A stretch of DNA of 64,000 nucleotides from assembly GCF_900112035.1 (NCBI RefSeq), contig NZ_FOKC01000004.1, forward strand, positions 248,001 through 312,000, read 5' to 3'. The DNA is from Nocardioides alpinus (GTDB lineage: Bacteria; Actinomycetota; Actinomycetes; Propionibacteriales; Nocardioidaceae). A program made the translations under genes and the position numbers. Under the pieces are notes generated by a model. That model was not told where the DNA came from. It saw only the letters and a list, made by a program, of their open reading frames with translations, and made no database searches. This document shows positions 19,517-28,059 of this stretch, one piece after another (the stretch's first letter is position 1; every line of letters starts with the position of its first letter).

Positions 19517-21519
19517 CACCACCGCCCGAGCCGCCTGAAGGGCCCGAGGGGCCCGAGTTCTCGCTCGCGGACGTCGCTCGCGAGGGCCTGATCGAGCGGC
19601 CCGGCGCCGACCCCGCGCCGCACGACGGCACCGGCCGCGTCGACCTGACCTTCACGGTCCACAGCCTGGCCCCGGACGGCACCGCGGCCCCACCGACGCA
19701 GCGCGGGGTGCGGGTGCCGCCCGGCGTGACCGTCTTCGACGCCGCCTCGTGGAACGGCATCGCGATCGACTCCACCTGCGGCGGCCACGGCACCTGCCAC
19801 AAGTGCCGGATCCAGGTCACGACCGCGACCGAGGTCGCGGTCACCCGCCACGACGTACGCACCTTCACCTCGGCGCAGCTCGCCGAGGGCTGGCGGCTGG
19901 GCTGCCTGGTCCACGCCACCCGCGACCTCGCCGTCGAGGTGCCGCCGCTGACGACCCGGCCGAAGGCCGCGACCGTCGGCATCGGGCGCCAGGTCATCCT
20001 GCGCCCCGCGCTGCAGAAGCGCTACGTCGAGCTCGCCGAGGCGACGCTCGCCGACCAGCGCACCGACCTCGTACGCCTCACCGACGCCATCGACGACCTC
20101 GAGCTCACCGCCGACCTCCACGTGCTGCGGCGCCTGTCCACGGTGCTGCGCGAGGCCGACTTCAAGGTCACCGCCGTCGTCATCGACGAGGCCCTGATCG
20201 ACGTGGAGCCCGGCGACACCACGGCCGCGCGCTACGCGATCGCCTTCGACCTCGGCACGACGACCGTGGTCGGGACGCTGCTCGACGTGGGGACGGGCAC
20301 CCCGATGGCCGTGGCCTCGATGCTCAACGCCCAGCAGCCGTTCGGTGGCGACGTGATCACCCGGATCAGCGCGACGATGATGGACAAGGACGCCCTCGGC
20401 CGACTGCAGCAGGCCGCGGCCAGCACCCTCTCGGCCCTGGCCGGCGAGGTGTGCCGCGAGGCGGGGGTCGACCCTACGCAGGTCTACGAGGTGGCGATCG
20501 CCGGCAACGCGACGATGACCGCGCTGGCCCTGGGCATCGACCCCGAGCCCCTGGGCGTGGCTCCCTTCGTGATGTCCGCCGCGCAGCCTCCCTCCGTGCT
20601 CGCCGCGGAGATCGGGCTGACCCTGCACCCGCGAGCCCGGGCCTTCTTCTTCCCCGCCCTCGGCGCCTATGTCGGCGGCGACATCGTCGCCGGGATGCTG
20701 GCCACCGGGATGGACCGCGACAAGCGCACCCGGCTCTTCATCGACGTCGGCACCAACTGCGAGATCGTCCTGAGCGACGGCGAGAAGATCCTGTCCACCG
20801 CAGCACCGGCGGGCCCGGCCTTCGAGGGTGGTGCGATCCGCTGCGGCATGCGCGCGGCCGACGGCGCGATCGAGGTGATCAAGGTCGACCCGCACGCGCA
20901 GGACGGCGACCCGGCCGTCACCCTCGGCGTCATCGGCGACGTCGAGCCCAAGGGCCTGTGCGGCTCCGGACTCGTCGATGCGGTCGCCGAGCTCGTCCGC
21001 GTCGGCCTGCTGGACCCCTCCGGACGCCTGGTCCCCGACGAGGACGCCAAGGACATCGCCCCGGCCCTCGCCGACCGGTTGACCAAGATCGGGGAGGAGC
21101 GGGTCTTCGTCCTGCACCGCCCCACGCCGGACGCCGATCCCGCGGAGTGCGTCTACCTCTCCCAGCGCGACGTGCGCGAGCTCCAGTTCGCCAAGGCCGC
21201 CATCTCGACCGGCTGGTCCCTGCTGCTCGAGGAGCTCGGGCTCGAGCACGGCGACGTGCAGCAGGTGCTGCTCGCGGGGTCCTTCGGGAGCTACCTCTCC
21301 CCCGCATCGGCGGTGCGCATCGGCCTGGTCCCCCAGCTCCCGGTGCTGCGGATCGTCGCGGCCGGCAACGTCGCGGGTGAGGGCGCCAAGATGGCACTGC
21401 TCTCCGTGCGCGAGCGGGCCGGTGCGCTGGCCCTGCTGGAGGAGGTGACCTATGTCGAGCTCTCGGACCGCCCCGACTTCAACGACGCCTTCGTCGACCA
21501 GCTCTCCTTCCGCCACTGA
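19513..21519 (+). CDS. RACo-type reductive activator of corrinoid proteins
   Basis: ATP-dependent reactivator of 668 residues predicted to reduce inactive Co(II) corrinoid to Co(I). It has a proline-rich N-terminal tail (residues 1-40), a [2Fe-2S] ferredoxin domain with STCGGHGTCHKC near residues 87-98 and GCLVHA near 132, a linker, and a C-terminal ASKHA domain (FDLGTTTVVGTLLD near 248, DVGTNCEIVLSDG near 411, GLCGSGLVDA near 480, LAGSFGSYLSP near 588). This layout matches RACo and not RamA, which carries C-terminal 4Fe-4S clusters. The GTG at 19513 overlaps the mtgA stop. Full length argues for a working corrinoid cycle. Confidence 0.92.
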   Translation: MTPPPEPPEGPEGPEFSLADVAREGLIERPGADPAPHDGTGRVDLTFTVHSLAPDGTAAPPTQRGVRVPPGVTVFDAASWNGIAIDSTCGGHGTCHKCRIQVTTATEVAVTRHDVRTFTSAQLAEGWRLGCLVHATRDLAVEVPPLTTRPKAATVGIGRQVILRPALQKRYVELAEATLADQRTDLVRLTDAIDDLELTADLHVLRRLSTVLREADFKVTAVVIDEALIDVEPGDTTAARYAIAFDLGTTTVVGTLLDVGTGTPMAVASMLNAQQPFGGDVITRISATMMDKDALGRLQQAAASTLSALAGEVCREAGVDPTQVYEVAIAGNATMTALALGIDPEPLGVAPFVMSAAQPPSVLAAEIGLTLHPRARAFFFPALGAYVGGDIVAGMLATGMDRDKRTRLFIDVGTNCEIVLSDGEKILSTAAPAGPAFEGGAIRCGMRAADGAIEVIKVDPHAQDGDPAVTLGVIGDVEPKGLCGSGLVDAVAELVRVGLLDPSGRLVPDEDAKDIAPALADRLTKIGEERVFVLHRPTPDADPAECVYLSQRDVRELQFAKAAISTGWSLLLEELGLEHGDVQQVLLAGSFGSYLSPASAVRIGLVPQLPVLRIVAAGNVAGEGAKMALLSVRERAGALALLEEVTYVELSDRPDFNDAFVDQLSFRH

Positions 21520-21526
21520 GGGGCGG

Positions 21527-22108
21527 GTGGCGCTGGTCGCGTGCGGCGCGATCGCCCAGCCGGCTGCCGCCGTCGTCGCCCGGCGCGGATGGCCCGTCGA
21601 CGTGCATCCCCTGCCCCCGCTGCTGCACAACCACCCGGACCGGATCGCCGAGGCCGTCCGCACCCTGGCGGTGCGGCTCGCCGGGTCGTACGACCGGGTC
21701 GTGGTGGGCTACGCCGACTGCGGCACGTACGGCGCCCTCGACGCGGTGTGCGCCGACCTCGGCATCGACCGGTTGCCCGGCCTGCACTGCTACGACGTCT
21801 TCGCCGGACCGTCACGACTCGAGAAGTTCTTCGACGAGCAGCCCGGCACCTACCTGCTCACCGACTTCCTCGTCCGCTCCTTCGCGCGCACGGTCGTGCA
21901 GGAGATGGGGCTCGACCGCTACCCGGAGCTGCGTGACACCTACTTCGGCAACTACACGCGCGTGGTGTGGCTGGCCCAGGCGCCGGACGGCGAGCTGCGC
22001 TCGCTCGCGGAGGAGGCGGCCGCCCGCATCGGCCTGCCGCTGACCGTCGTCGACACCGGCGACCACGGCCTCGAGGCCGCCCTGGCCGACCTCGTCGTCG
22101 CAATCTAG
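21527..22108 (+). CDS. DUF1638 domain protein of the corrinoid operon
   Basis: Protein of 193 residues with no assigned reaction. Visible features are CGAIAQP near the N-terminus, GYADCGTYG near residue 63, and HCYDVFAG near residue 87; the conserved cysteines and histidine could bind a metal. DUF1638 genes recur beside MttB-type methyltransferase and corrinoid activator genes. The GTG at 21527 follows AGGGG and lies just after the activator stop; an in-frame ATG at 21452 would overlap that gene by 68 bp and add a Ser/Thr-rich tail. Function unknown; a role in corrinoid handling is inference. Confidence 0.75.
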   Translation: MALVACGAIAQPAAAVVARRGWPVDVHPLPPLLHNHPDRIAEAVRTLAVRLAGSYDRVVVGYADCGTYGALDAVCADLGIDRLPGLHCYDVFAGPSRLEKFFDEQPGTYLLTDFLVRSFARTVVQEMGLDRYPELRDTYFGNYTRVVWLAQAPDGELRSLAEEAAARIGLPLTVVDTGDHGLEAALADLVVAI

Positions 22109-22154
22109 GGACGCGCTCGTAGGCAGGACCGGGCACGGACCCACCAGAAGTGCC

Positions 22155-22976
22155 CTAGCTACCGCGCAGCCGCTGCAACAGGTCGGTGCGCCAGGCCTCG
22201 GTCTCGCTGATCTGGTTGAACGTGAAGACATGGAGCCCCTCGACCAGGGCACCTTCCTCCCCGAGCGCAGGCGCACACTTCTCCAGGAAGCTCTCGCCGG
22301 TGAAGCCACCGGGGGCGGCGAGGCGGGCGAAGAGGCCCTTGTTCTTGGCGAGGAACTTGGTGGACTCCCCCACCCCGATCCGCGTGGCCATGCCGAGCAG
22401 CTTGGTGCGCTCGACCGGCCCTGGGATGCCCAGCAGGAGCGGCATCGCGACCCCGCGCCTGCGCAGGCGGCCCACCCAGTCGCGCACGCCGGCCGGGTCG
22501 AACGTCAGGTTGCTGACGATGTGCGTGGCGTAGCGGCGCTTGTCCCACATCGACTGGACCGTCAGGTCGTCGTGGATCGTCGGATGTGACTCGGGGTAGC
22601 CGGTGATGCCCACGTGGGAGAACGGCGACCCCATCGCGGCCAGGTCCTCCAGCAGGGCGAGCGCGTCCGGGTAGTCGCCGGCCGGTTCGGCGTCGCCCCC
22701 GGGCACGAAGATGCTCGTGATGCCCTTGCCGACGAGCCGGTCGGTGATCTCACCGAGCTCCGCGCGTCCGGTCACCATCCGCGCCGCGACGTGCGGCACC
22801 ACGCCGTAGCCGTGCCCGGCCAGCCGCTCGGCCAGGTCGAAGGTGGCCTCGAGCCCCTTGGAGGGCGAGGCGGTGACGGTGATCGTGCGGTCGCGGGGCA
22901 GGTGCTCCAGCACCTTGTCCTCGGTCGTCGCCGTCGGGAGCACCTCGTAGCGGGCGTTCTCGAGCAGGCGAACCAT
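22155..22976 (-). CDS. Methylenetetrahydrofolate reductase, short form
   Basis: MetF-family TIM-barrel flavoprotein of 273 residues, interconverting methyl-THF and methylene-THF. MetF-like features are the N-terminal catalytic Glu in YEVLPT (Glu11), VPHVAARM near residue 66 and FVPGGDAEP near 94. It is somewhat shorter than typical MetF (about 290-300). The ATG at 22976 was chosen over 23015 because the longer start would put the operator inside the coding region; no clear ribosome site is seen. It converges on the corrinoid operon and carries paired boxes, so it probably serves oxidation of methyl-THF rather than methionine synthesis. A 6-bp hairpin (22131-22136 / 22150-22155) between the converging genes is a weak terminator candidate. 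Confidence 0.85.
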   Translation of the reverse strand: MVRLLENARYEVLPTATTEDKVLEHLPRDRTITVTASPSKGLEATFDLAERLAGHGYGVVPHVAARMVTGRAELGEITDRLVGKGITSIFVPGGDAEPAGDYPDALALLEDLAAMGSPFSHVGITGYPESHPTIHDDLTVQSMWDKRRYATHIVSNLTFDPAGVRDWVGRLRRRGVAMPLLLGIPGPVERTKLLGMATRIGVGESTKFLAKNKGLFARLAAPGGFTGESFLEKCAPALGEEGALVEGLHVFTFNQISETEAWRTDLLQRLRGS

Positions 22977-22994
22977 GGTCGCGGCGTGTCGTTT

Positions 22995-23030
22995 GTTGCG
23001 CATGAGGCAACTCATTTCGTGATGCGCATC
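22995..23030 (-). promoter_or_regulatory. Paired 17-bp operator (site E) before the methylene-THF reductase gene
   Basis: The boxes are GTTGCG-CATGA-GGCAAC (22995-23011) and ATTTCG-TGATG-CGCATC (23014-23030), with a 19-bp period. They end 18 bp before the chosen start. They link this gene to the bet-opu, BCCT, FAD-GcvT and purU-fhs promoters and mark the right edge of the island. Confidence 0.75.
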
Positions 23031-23094
23031 CAGTCGGTCGAGCGTACTGGCTCAGGGCCCTCGGCGACAGCCCTGTGGGCGCCACGAAATAGCA

Positions 23095-23128
23095 CGAGGG
23101 GCGGTCACCTCTCGGTGACCGCCCCTCG
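23095..23128 (-). terminator. Strong intrinsic terminator after rplL
   Basis: Perfect 15-bp inverted repeat (arms 23095-23109 and 23114-23128) with a 4-base TCTC loop. It lies 21 bp beyond the rplL stop, and a short T-containing tail follows on the minus strand. It also insulates the ribosomal genes from the betaine island. Confidence 0.85.
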
Positions 23129-23148
23129 CAACAGCGACTAGCGGATCG

Positions 23149-23535
23149 TCACTTGACCGAGACGGTGGCGCCGGCAGCCTCGAGGGCGTCCTTCGCCTTC
23201 TCGGCCGCAGCCTTGTCGACCTTCTCGAGGATCGGCTTCGGGGCCGCCTCGACGAGGTCCTTGGCCTCCTTGAGACCGAGGGAGGTCAGGGCGCGGACCT
23301 CCTTGATGACGTTGATCTTCTTGTCACCAGCGGCCTCGAGGACGACGTCGAACTCGTCCTGCTCGGCAGCGGCCTCGGCACCGGCGGCCGGGGCGCCCGC
23401 GGCGGGGGCAGCGGCAACGGGGGCAGCGGCGGTGACGCCGAAGGTCTCCTCGAACTCCTTCACGAACTCGGAGAGCTCGATGAGGGTCATTTCCTTGAAC
23501 GCGTCGAGCAGCTCGACGGTGGACAGCTTCGCCAT
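23149..23535 (-). CDS. rplL: 50S ribosomal protein L7/L12
   Basis: Ribosomal stalk protein of 128 residues: N-terminal dimerisation domain ([20 protein letters not shown]), an Ala/Pro/Gly-rich hinge at about residues 35-58, and the factor-binding C-terminal domain ([20 protein letters not shown]). It is the second gene of rplJ-rplL and ends in a strong terminator. Confidence 0.98.
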   Translation of the reverse strand: MAKLSTVELLDAFKEMTLIELSEFVKEFEETFGVTAAAPVAAAPAAGAPAAGAEAAAEQDEFDVVLEAAGDKKINVIKEVRALTSLGLKEAKDLVEAAPKPILEKVDKAAAEKAKDALEAAGATVSVK

Positions 23536-23613
23536 GGTGGCGGTTCCTTCCGTATGTGGCGCGGGTGCGGGTGCGTCCCGCGCCGGGGTTTCAGGTGGTG
23601 TACGTCGGCCTGG

Positions 23614-24279
23614 TCAGGCGTCGGTGGACTCGGCGGCCGTGTCGGCTGCCTCGTCGGTCGCCTCGGGCTCGGCGGTCTCCTCCGAAGGGGAGACCTCCTC
23701 GACCGGGGCGTCCTCGGCAGCGGGAGCATCCGGCGTACCGGCACCACCTGCGAGGATCGAGGGGTCCTCCGTCGCCTTCGCCTCCAGGGCGCCGGCGAGC
23801 CGGGCGACCTGGGCGAGCGGGGCGTTGAGGAGGTAGACGGCCTGGGACAGCGAGGCGAGCATGCCGCCCGCGAGCTTGCCCAGCAGCACCTCACGCGACT
23901 CGAGATCGGCCAGCTTGGCGATCTCGGCAGCGTCCAGGGACTTGCCGTCCAGGACACCGCCCTTGATGACAAGAGCGGGGTTTGCCTTGGCAAAGTCACG
24001 CAGACCCTTGGCGGCCTCGACCACGTCTCCATTGATGAAGGCGATGGCAGTGGGGCCGGTCAACAGGTCGTCGAAGCCTTCGATTCCCACCTCGGTGGCA
24101 GCAATCTTGGCAAGCGTGTTCTTGACCACGGCGTAGTGGGCGTTCTCGCCGAGGGAGCGCCGCAGGTCCTGCAGCTGCTTCACGGTGAGACCGCGGTACT
24201 CGGTCAGCACAGCGCCGGCGGAATCGTTGAAGGAATCAACGATCTCCGCGACGGCGGCAGTCTTTTCTGGCCGCGCCAT
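23614..24279 (-). CDS. rplJ: 50S ribosomal protein L10
   Basis: Stalk-base protein of 221 residues that anchors L7/L12. The N-terminus [13 protein letters not shown] and the core [15 protein letters not shown] are typical. The acidic Ala/Glu-rich C-terminal extension beyond residue 170 is longer than in E. coli L10 (165 residues), as often in actinobacteria. The ATG at 24279 has GGAAGGAG upstream; a further start at 24309 lies inside the leader. Confidence 0.97.
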   Translation of the reverse strand: MARPEKTAAVAEIVDSFNDSAGAVLTEYRGLTVKQLQDLRRSLGENAHYAVVKNTLAKIAATEVGIEGFDDLLTGPTAIAFINGDVVEAAKGLRDFAKANPALVIKGGVLDGKSLDAAEIAKLADLESREVLLGKLAGGMLASLSQAVYLLNAPLAQVARLAGALEAKATEDPSILAGGAGTPDAPAAEDAPVEEVSPSEETAEPEATDEAADTAAESTDA

Positions 24280-24480
24280 GGGTCTCCTTCCGGGGTTGAC
24301 CACCGGCATCCGGGCCCACGAACGACGAACGCCCCGAGCACAGGCTCAGGGCGTATGCGGCACGAGCCGCTGCTCTTCACCTGCGCTGGCCGTTCGCTGC
24401 TGCGAACCTTCGATCACGTGCGAGGAGCGCGTGACAACCTGCGGTCTCTGGTTTCGAGGGGAACACTACGGGTCGGCTCG
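24280..24480 (-). promoter_or_regulatory. rplJL leader (L10 autoregulatory leader candidate)
   Basis: About 200 bases upstream of rplJ without a gene. They contain a stable hairpin: CGCCC plus GAGC (24330-24339) pairing with GCTC plus GGGCG (24344-24353) around an ACAG loop. Position and structure fit the L10(L12)4-binding leader that represses rplJL translation. The full kink-turn consensus was not verified. Confidence 0.5.
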
Positions 24481-24552
24481 CGGACCAGACAAATCGGCGG
24501 CGACCGCCGCCATTCGTCGATTCGGCTCCCGCGGGCGCCCATCACTGGTTCG

Positions 24553-25551
24553 ATGGTGGACGTGGATCAACAGCTCACGACCGTCGGGGCCTCGCTGGCC
24601 CGCAGCGACGAACGCATGCTCACAGGCCGCAACGCGGCCGGCCGCGTCTGGAAGACCGGATTCGGGGGTCTCGACCCCCTCATCGGCGGCGGCATGCGCG
24701 CCGGCTCGCTGATCCTGCTCGCCGGACCCCAGGGCCTCGGCAAGTCGACCTTCGCGCTCCAGGTCGCGCGCAACAACGCCGCGTCCGGACGACCGGTCCT
24801 CTACTTCTCCTACGAGCACGACGCCGAGGACATGACGCAGAAGCTCATCGCCATGGAGGCGGGCGAGCTCGACGACACCGACCAGGTGCGGATGAACAGC
24901 ATCCGGTCGATCTTCGACGACCTGTGGGTCAGCTCGCTCGACCACCGGCTCGAGTCGGTGCCGTCCGGCGTCGAGGCGCTCGCCAAGGTGGCGCACTACT
25001 CCGAGATGCTCTTCGTGCACCGCTCGACCGGCACCCGCACCGACCTCGCCGCGATCCAGGCCGCCATCGAGGCGGTCCGCGAGCTGGCCGGCACCACGCC
25101 GCTGGTGATCGTGGACTACCTGCAGAAGGTGAAGTCGACCTACCGCGACGACGACGAGCGCTCGACCGAGGTCGTCGAGGGCCTCAAGGACCTCGCCATC
25201 GACATCAGCGCACCGGTGCTGGCCATCGCCGCCGCCGAGAAGGAGGCGCTGCGCACCGGCCGCCGGATGCGCGCCAACGACCTCCGCGGCTCCAGCGCGC
25301 TGGCCTACGAGGCCGACGTCGTGATGGTGCTCAACAACAAGTTCGACATCGTCGCGCGCCACCACCTGACGTACGACCTCAACAACGCCGAGCGGTTCCG
25401 CGACTTCGCGGTCCTGACCGTGGAGAAGAACCGCTTCGGGCGCGACGGCGTGGTCCTGCAGTTCCGCACCCGCTTCGACCAGGGCCGCTACGAGTCCGAG
25501 GGCACCGAGGTCAAGGAGCAGCTGATCGACGAGCGGGTCTTCCGCGAGTGA
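24553..25551 (+). CDS. DnaB-helicase-C-like RecA-fold ATPase
   Basis: Stand-alone RecA/DnaB-type ATPase of 332 residues. It has Walker A GPQGLGKST near residue 58, Walker B-like TPLVIVDYLQK near 180, and the DnaB arginine-rich block RANDLRGSSALAYEADVVM near 240. It lacks the DnaB N-terminal domain, so it is not the replicative helicase; the role is unknown. The ATG at 24553 has no clear ribosome site. It is transcribed divergently from rplJL and wedged between L10 and L1 genes. Confidence 0.8.
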   Translation: MVDVDQQLTTVGASLARSDERMLTGRNAAGRVWKTGFGGLDPLIGGGMRAGSLILLAGPQGLGKSTFALQVARNNAASGRPVLYFSYEHDAEDMTQKLIAMEAGELDDTDQVRMNSIRSIFDDLWVSSLDHRLESVPSGVEALAKVAHYSEMLFVHRSTGTRTDLAAIQAAIEAVRELAGTTPLVIVDYLQKVKSTYRDDDERSTEVVEGLKDLAIDISAPVLAIAAAEKEALRTGRRMRANDLRGSSALAYEADVVMVLNNKFDIVARHHLTYDLNNAERFRDFAVLTVEKNRFGRDGVVLQFRTRFDQGRYESEGTEVKEQLIDERVFRE

Positions 25552-25575
25552 CCTGGCCTGGTCCGCGGACTCCGC

Positions 25576-26454
25576 TCAGGCGCCGGGGAAGTTCTCGGTG
25601 ACCTCGTCGGCCGGCGGGGCCTCGATCTCCACGTCGGTGCCGAAGTCGGAGTAGGTGCCCTCGGTCGTCGAGGACGTCGCGGCGCCTCCGCCCATCGCGG
25701 GCACCTCGATGGTCTGGGCGAACTTGCGCGGCAGGTTGTCCTCGTCGACCCACATCTCGGTCACCAGCTCCTCGGGCAGCATGTCCGCCATCGCCGCGGG
25801 GAACTGCATCGCGTCGAGGTACTGGGCCGGGTCCATGGTAATCCGGTAGTGGTGGGTGCTGACCCCGTCGACGTCCTCGGTGCCGATGAGCTCGAGCTTC
25901 TTGGGCGACTCCATCGCCTTGAACATGGCCTCGGGGTCGGTGGCCTTGCCGATCATCCCGAACAGCGAGTTCGGGTCGCTCAGGTCGATCTTGACCCACT
26001 TGTCGGCGGTGCCGAGGTCGGGCGACTTCATGTACATCGCCTGGCCGAGCAGGATCAGCTCCATCGCCTGTGCGCCCGAGCTGGACGCCTTCATCTCCAT
26101 GCCGGCGTCGCTGAACCGCGCCTGGCCGGACGTCGTCTGGGACTGGCCGGCGGAGTCGGACACGGTCTCGAAGTTGAAGGTCCCGGCCTCGCGCATCGCG
26201 GCCATCACCGAGGGGTAGAAGTCGTCGACGGAGAGCTCGGCGAGCGAGGCCTCGGCCGTCGCCCCGGACTCGTCCTCGGCGGGTTCGTCCGTGCCCGCGT
26301 CGCTGGTCGAGTCGGCACCCTCGTCGCTCGCCGAGCTCGCCGAGCTCGCTGAGTCGCTGGAGGCCGAGTCGTCGCTGCAGGACGAGACACCCGCACCGAA
26401 GGCCAGCACGAGTGCGGCAGTGCCGAGGCGGCGAGCGAGGGGCGTGACGCGCAT
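25576..26454 (-). CDS. Secreted lipoprotein, LppX/LprG-LolA-like fold
   Basis: Lipoprotein of 292 residues. The signal peptide MRVTPLARR plus hydrophobic core ends in VSSC, the probable lipobox. A Ser/Asp/Glu-rich linker (about residues 28-65) leads into a domain resembling LppX/LprG-type lipid-binding proteins (GTFNFETVSDSAGQSQTTSG, HYRITMDPAQYL, EMWVDEDNLPRKF). The ATG at 26454 has AGGAG upstream. A lipoprotein next to rplA occurs in other actinobacteria. The upstream 160 bp holds two small hairpins (26477-26497 and 26575-26589); the latter could be a weak terminator for rplA. Confidence 0.75.
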   Translation of the reverse strand: MRVTPLARRLGTAALVLAFGAGVSSCSDDSASSDSASSASSASDEGADSTSDAGTDEPAEDESGATAEASLAELSVDDFYPSVMAAMREAGTFNFETVSDSAGQSQTTSGQARFSDAGMEMKASSSGAQAMELILLGQAMYMKSPDLGTADKWVKIDLSDPNSLFGMIGKATDPEAMFKAMESPKKLELIGTEDVDGVSTHHYRITMDPAQYLDAMQFPAAMADMLPEELVTEMWVDEDNLPRKFAQTIEVPAMGGGAATSSTTEGTYSDFGTDVEIEAPPADEVTENFPGA

Positions 26455-26614
26455 GGAGTCTCCTGGGACGACGAGTGCACGGGCAGGACGCCCGTGTGCT
26501 TCCGACCCGAATCGTTCCACACCCGCCCCAACGGCGGCGCCGACGGCCGGGTCCCGACATCAGCTCGGCCCGGCCACCCCACAGGGGTGACCAGGCCGAT
26601 GCGGCTGCAAGAGC

Positions 26615-27337
26615 TCAGGCCTGGGCGGCCTCGTCCTCGGACGCGACGTTCTTGACGCGGTTGGGGTCGACCTGGATGCCAGGGCCCATCGTCGTCGAGA
26701 CGGTGATCTTCTTGATGTAGCGGCCCTTGGAGCTGGCCGGCTTCAGACGCAGCACCTCGTCGAGCGCCGCGGCGTAGTTCTCCGCGAGCTGGACCTCGGA
26801 GAACGAGGCCTTGCCGATGATGAAGTGCAGGTTGGAGTGGCGGTCGACACGGAACTCGATCTTGCCGCCCTTGATGTCCGTGACGGCCTTGGCGACGTCG
26901 GGGGTCACCGTGCCGGTCTTCGGGTTCGGCATGAGCGAGCGCGGGCCGAGGACGCGACCGAGGCGACCGACCTTGCCCATCATGTCGGGAGTGGCGACGA
27001 CGGCGTCGAAGTCGAGCCAGCCGCCGGCGACCTTCTCGATCAGCTCGTCGCTGCCGACGAACTCGGCGCCGGCCTCACGGGCGGCGTCGGCCTTGTCACC
27101 GGTGGCGAACACCAGGACGCGGGCGGTCTTGCCGGTGCCGTGCGGGAGGTTGACGGTGCCGCGGACCATCTGGTCGGCCTTGCGGGGGTCGACACCCAGG
27201 CGCATGACGACGTCGAGGGTCTCGTCGAACTTCTTCTTGGAGCCGCCCTTGGCGATCTTGATGGCGGCCAGCGGGGCGTAGAGCTCGTCCTGGTTGAACG
27301 TCTCTGCCGCCGCGCGGTAGGTCTTGCTGCGCTGCAT
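26615..27337 (-). CDS. rplA: 50S ribosomal protein L1
   Basis: Ribosomal L1-stalk protein of 240 residues with typical blocks [32 protein letters not shown] and [14 protein letters not shown]. It follows rplK after a 63-bp gap in the secE-nusG-rplK-rplA block. Confidence 0.98.
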   Translation of the reverse strand: MQRSKTYRAAAETFNQDELYAPLAAIKIAKGGSKKKFDETLDVVMRLGVDPRKADQMVRGTVNLPHGTGKTARVLVFATGDKADAAREAGAEFVGSDELIEKVAGGWLDFDAVVATPDMMGKVGRLGRVLGPRSLMPNPKTGTVTPDVAKAVTDIKGGKIEFRVDRHSNLHFIIGKASFSEVQLAENYAAALDEVLRLKPASSKGRYIKKITVSTTMGPGIQVDPNRVKNVASEDEAAQA

Positions 27338-27400
27338 TGTCTTCTCGTTTCTGTGGTGCGAAGGATGTGGTTAGCGAGCCAGCGCGGCTCTCCCACGGAT

Positions 27401-27829
27401 TCAGTCGGTCGTGACGCCCATCGAGCGCGCAGTGCCCTCGACAATCTTCATGGCCGCGTCGATGTCGTTGGCGTTGAGGTCAGGCAGCTTGGTGGTCGCG
27501 ATCTCGCGGACCTGGTCCTTGGTCAGCTTGCCGACCTTCTCCTTGTGCGGGACGCCGGAGCCCTTCGAGAGGCCGGCGGCCTTCTTGATCAGCTCGGCAG
27601 CCGGAGGAGTCTTGGTGATGAACTCGAACGAGCGGTCCTCGTAGATGGTGATCTCGACGGGGATCACGTTGCCGCGCATGGACTCGGTCTGGGCGTTGTA
27701 GGCCTTGCAGAAGTCCATGATGTTGACGCCGTGCGGGCCGAGCGCCGTACCCACCGGCGGAGCCGGGGTGGCCGAACCGGCCTGCAGCTGCACCTTGACC
27801 AGTGCGGCGATCTTCTTCTTGGGAGGCAT
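27401..27829 (-). CDS. rplK: 50S ribosomal protein L11
   Basis: GTPase-centre protein of 142 residues: [20 protein letters not shown], then [20 protein letters not shown] and a C-terminal rRNA-binding domain. The standard position is between nusG and rplA. The gap to nusG (27830-28048) holds a genomic repeat and the nusG terminator. Confidence 0.98.
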   Translation of the reverse strand: MPPKKKIAALVKVQLQAGSATPAPPVGTALGPHGVNIMDFCKAYNAQTESMRGNVIPVEITIYEDRSFEFITKTPPAAELIKKAAGLSKGSGVPHKEKVGKLTKDQVREIATTKLPDLNANDIDAAMKIVEGTARSMGVTTD

Positions 27830-27941
27830 AGCCTTCTTCTTTCTCTCTTGTGGTCACGACGAGGGCACTCGCCCTCTGCCACGGGTTGTCGCTAGTTCAT
27901 TGTCGCCTTGACGCCGATCTCTTGTGAAATCGGGCCCTCAC

Positions 27942-28008
27942 GGTTGTGTTTCGAGACGCGTCACACAGCCCTTCGCTGCGCTCAGGCCTGTGCCGACGCT
28001 CCTCAACC
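27942..28008. repeat. Dispersed palindromic repeat of the type common in Nocardioides-like genomes
   Basis: A 67-bp element running from GGTTGTGTTTCGAGACGCG to GACGCTCCTCAACC, with complementary outer ends (GGTTG / CAACC) and an internal TTCGCTGCGCTCAGGC core. It resembles the 'GTCTCGAGACGCGTC...GACGCTCCTCGACC' intergenic palindromes of related genomes (from memory, not searched). It sits between nusG and rplK. Confidence 0.5.
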
Positions 28009-28010
28009 TC

Positions 28011-28059
28011 AAAAAGCCGGCTGACCGATCGGAGCAAGCTCCGCTCGCTCAGACTTTTT
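28011..28059 (-). terminator. Interrupted hairpin with U-tract at the end of nusG
   Basis: AAAAAG, CTGA and GGAGC (28011-28035) pair with GCTCC, TCAG and CTTTTT (28038-28059), enclosing the nusG stop codon. On the minus strand the structure ends in GCTTTTT, so it can act as an intrinsic terminator or attenuator between nusG and rplK. Confidence 0.5.

Noticed and set aside
22977..23015. Upstream start for the methylene-THF reductase (MSCLMRNKRHAAT)
   Set aside because: This stretch is the first operator box and its flank; the coding similarity begins at MVRLLENARYEVLP.
23031..23094. A B12 riboswitch near the corrinoid genes
   Set aside because: No B12-box-like element was recognised here or upstream of mttB, mtgC or the reductase gene; only promoter-like and terminator elements are visible.
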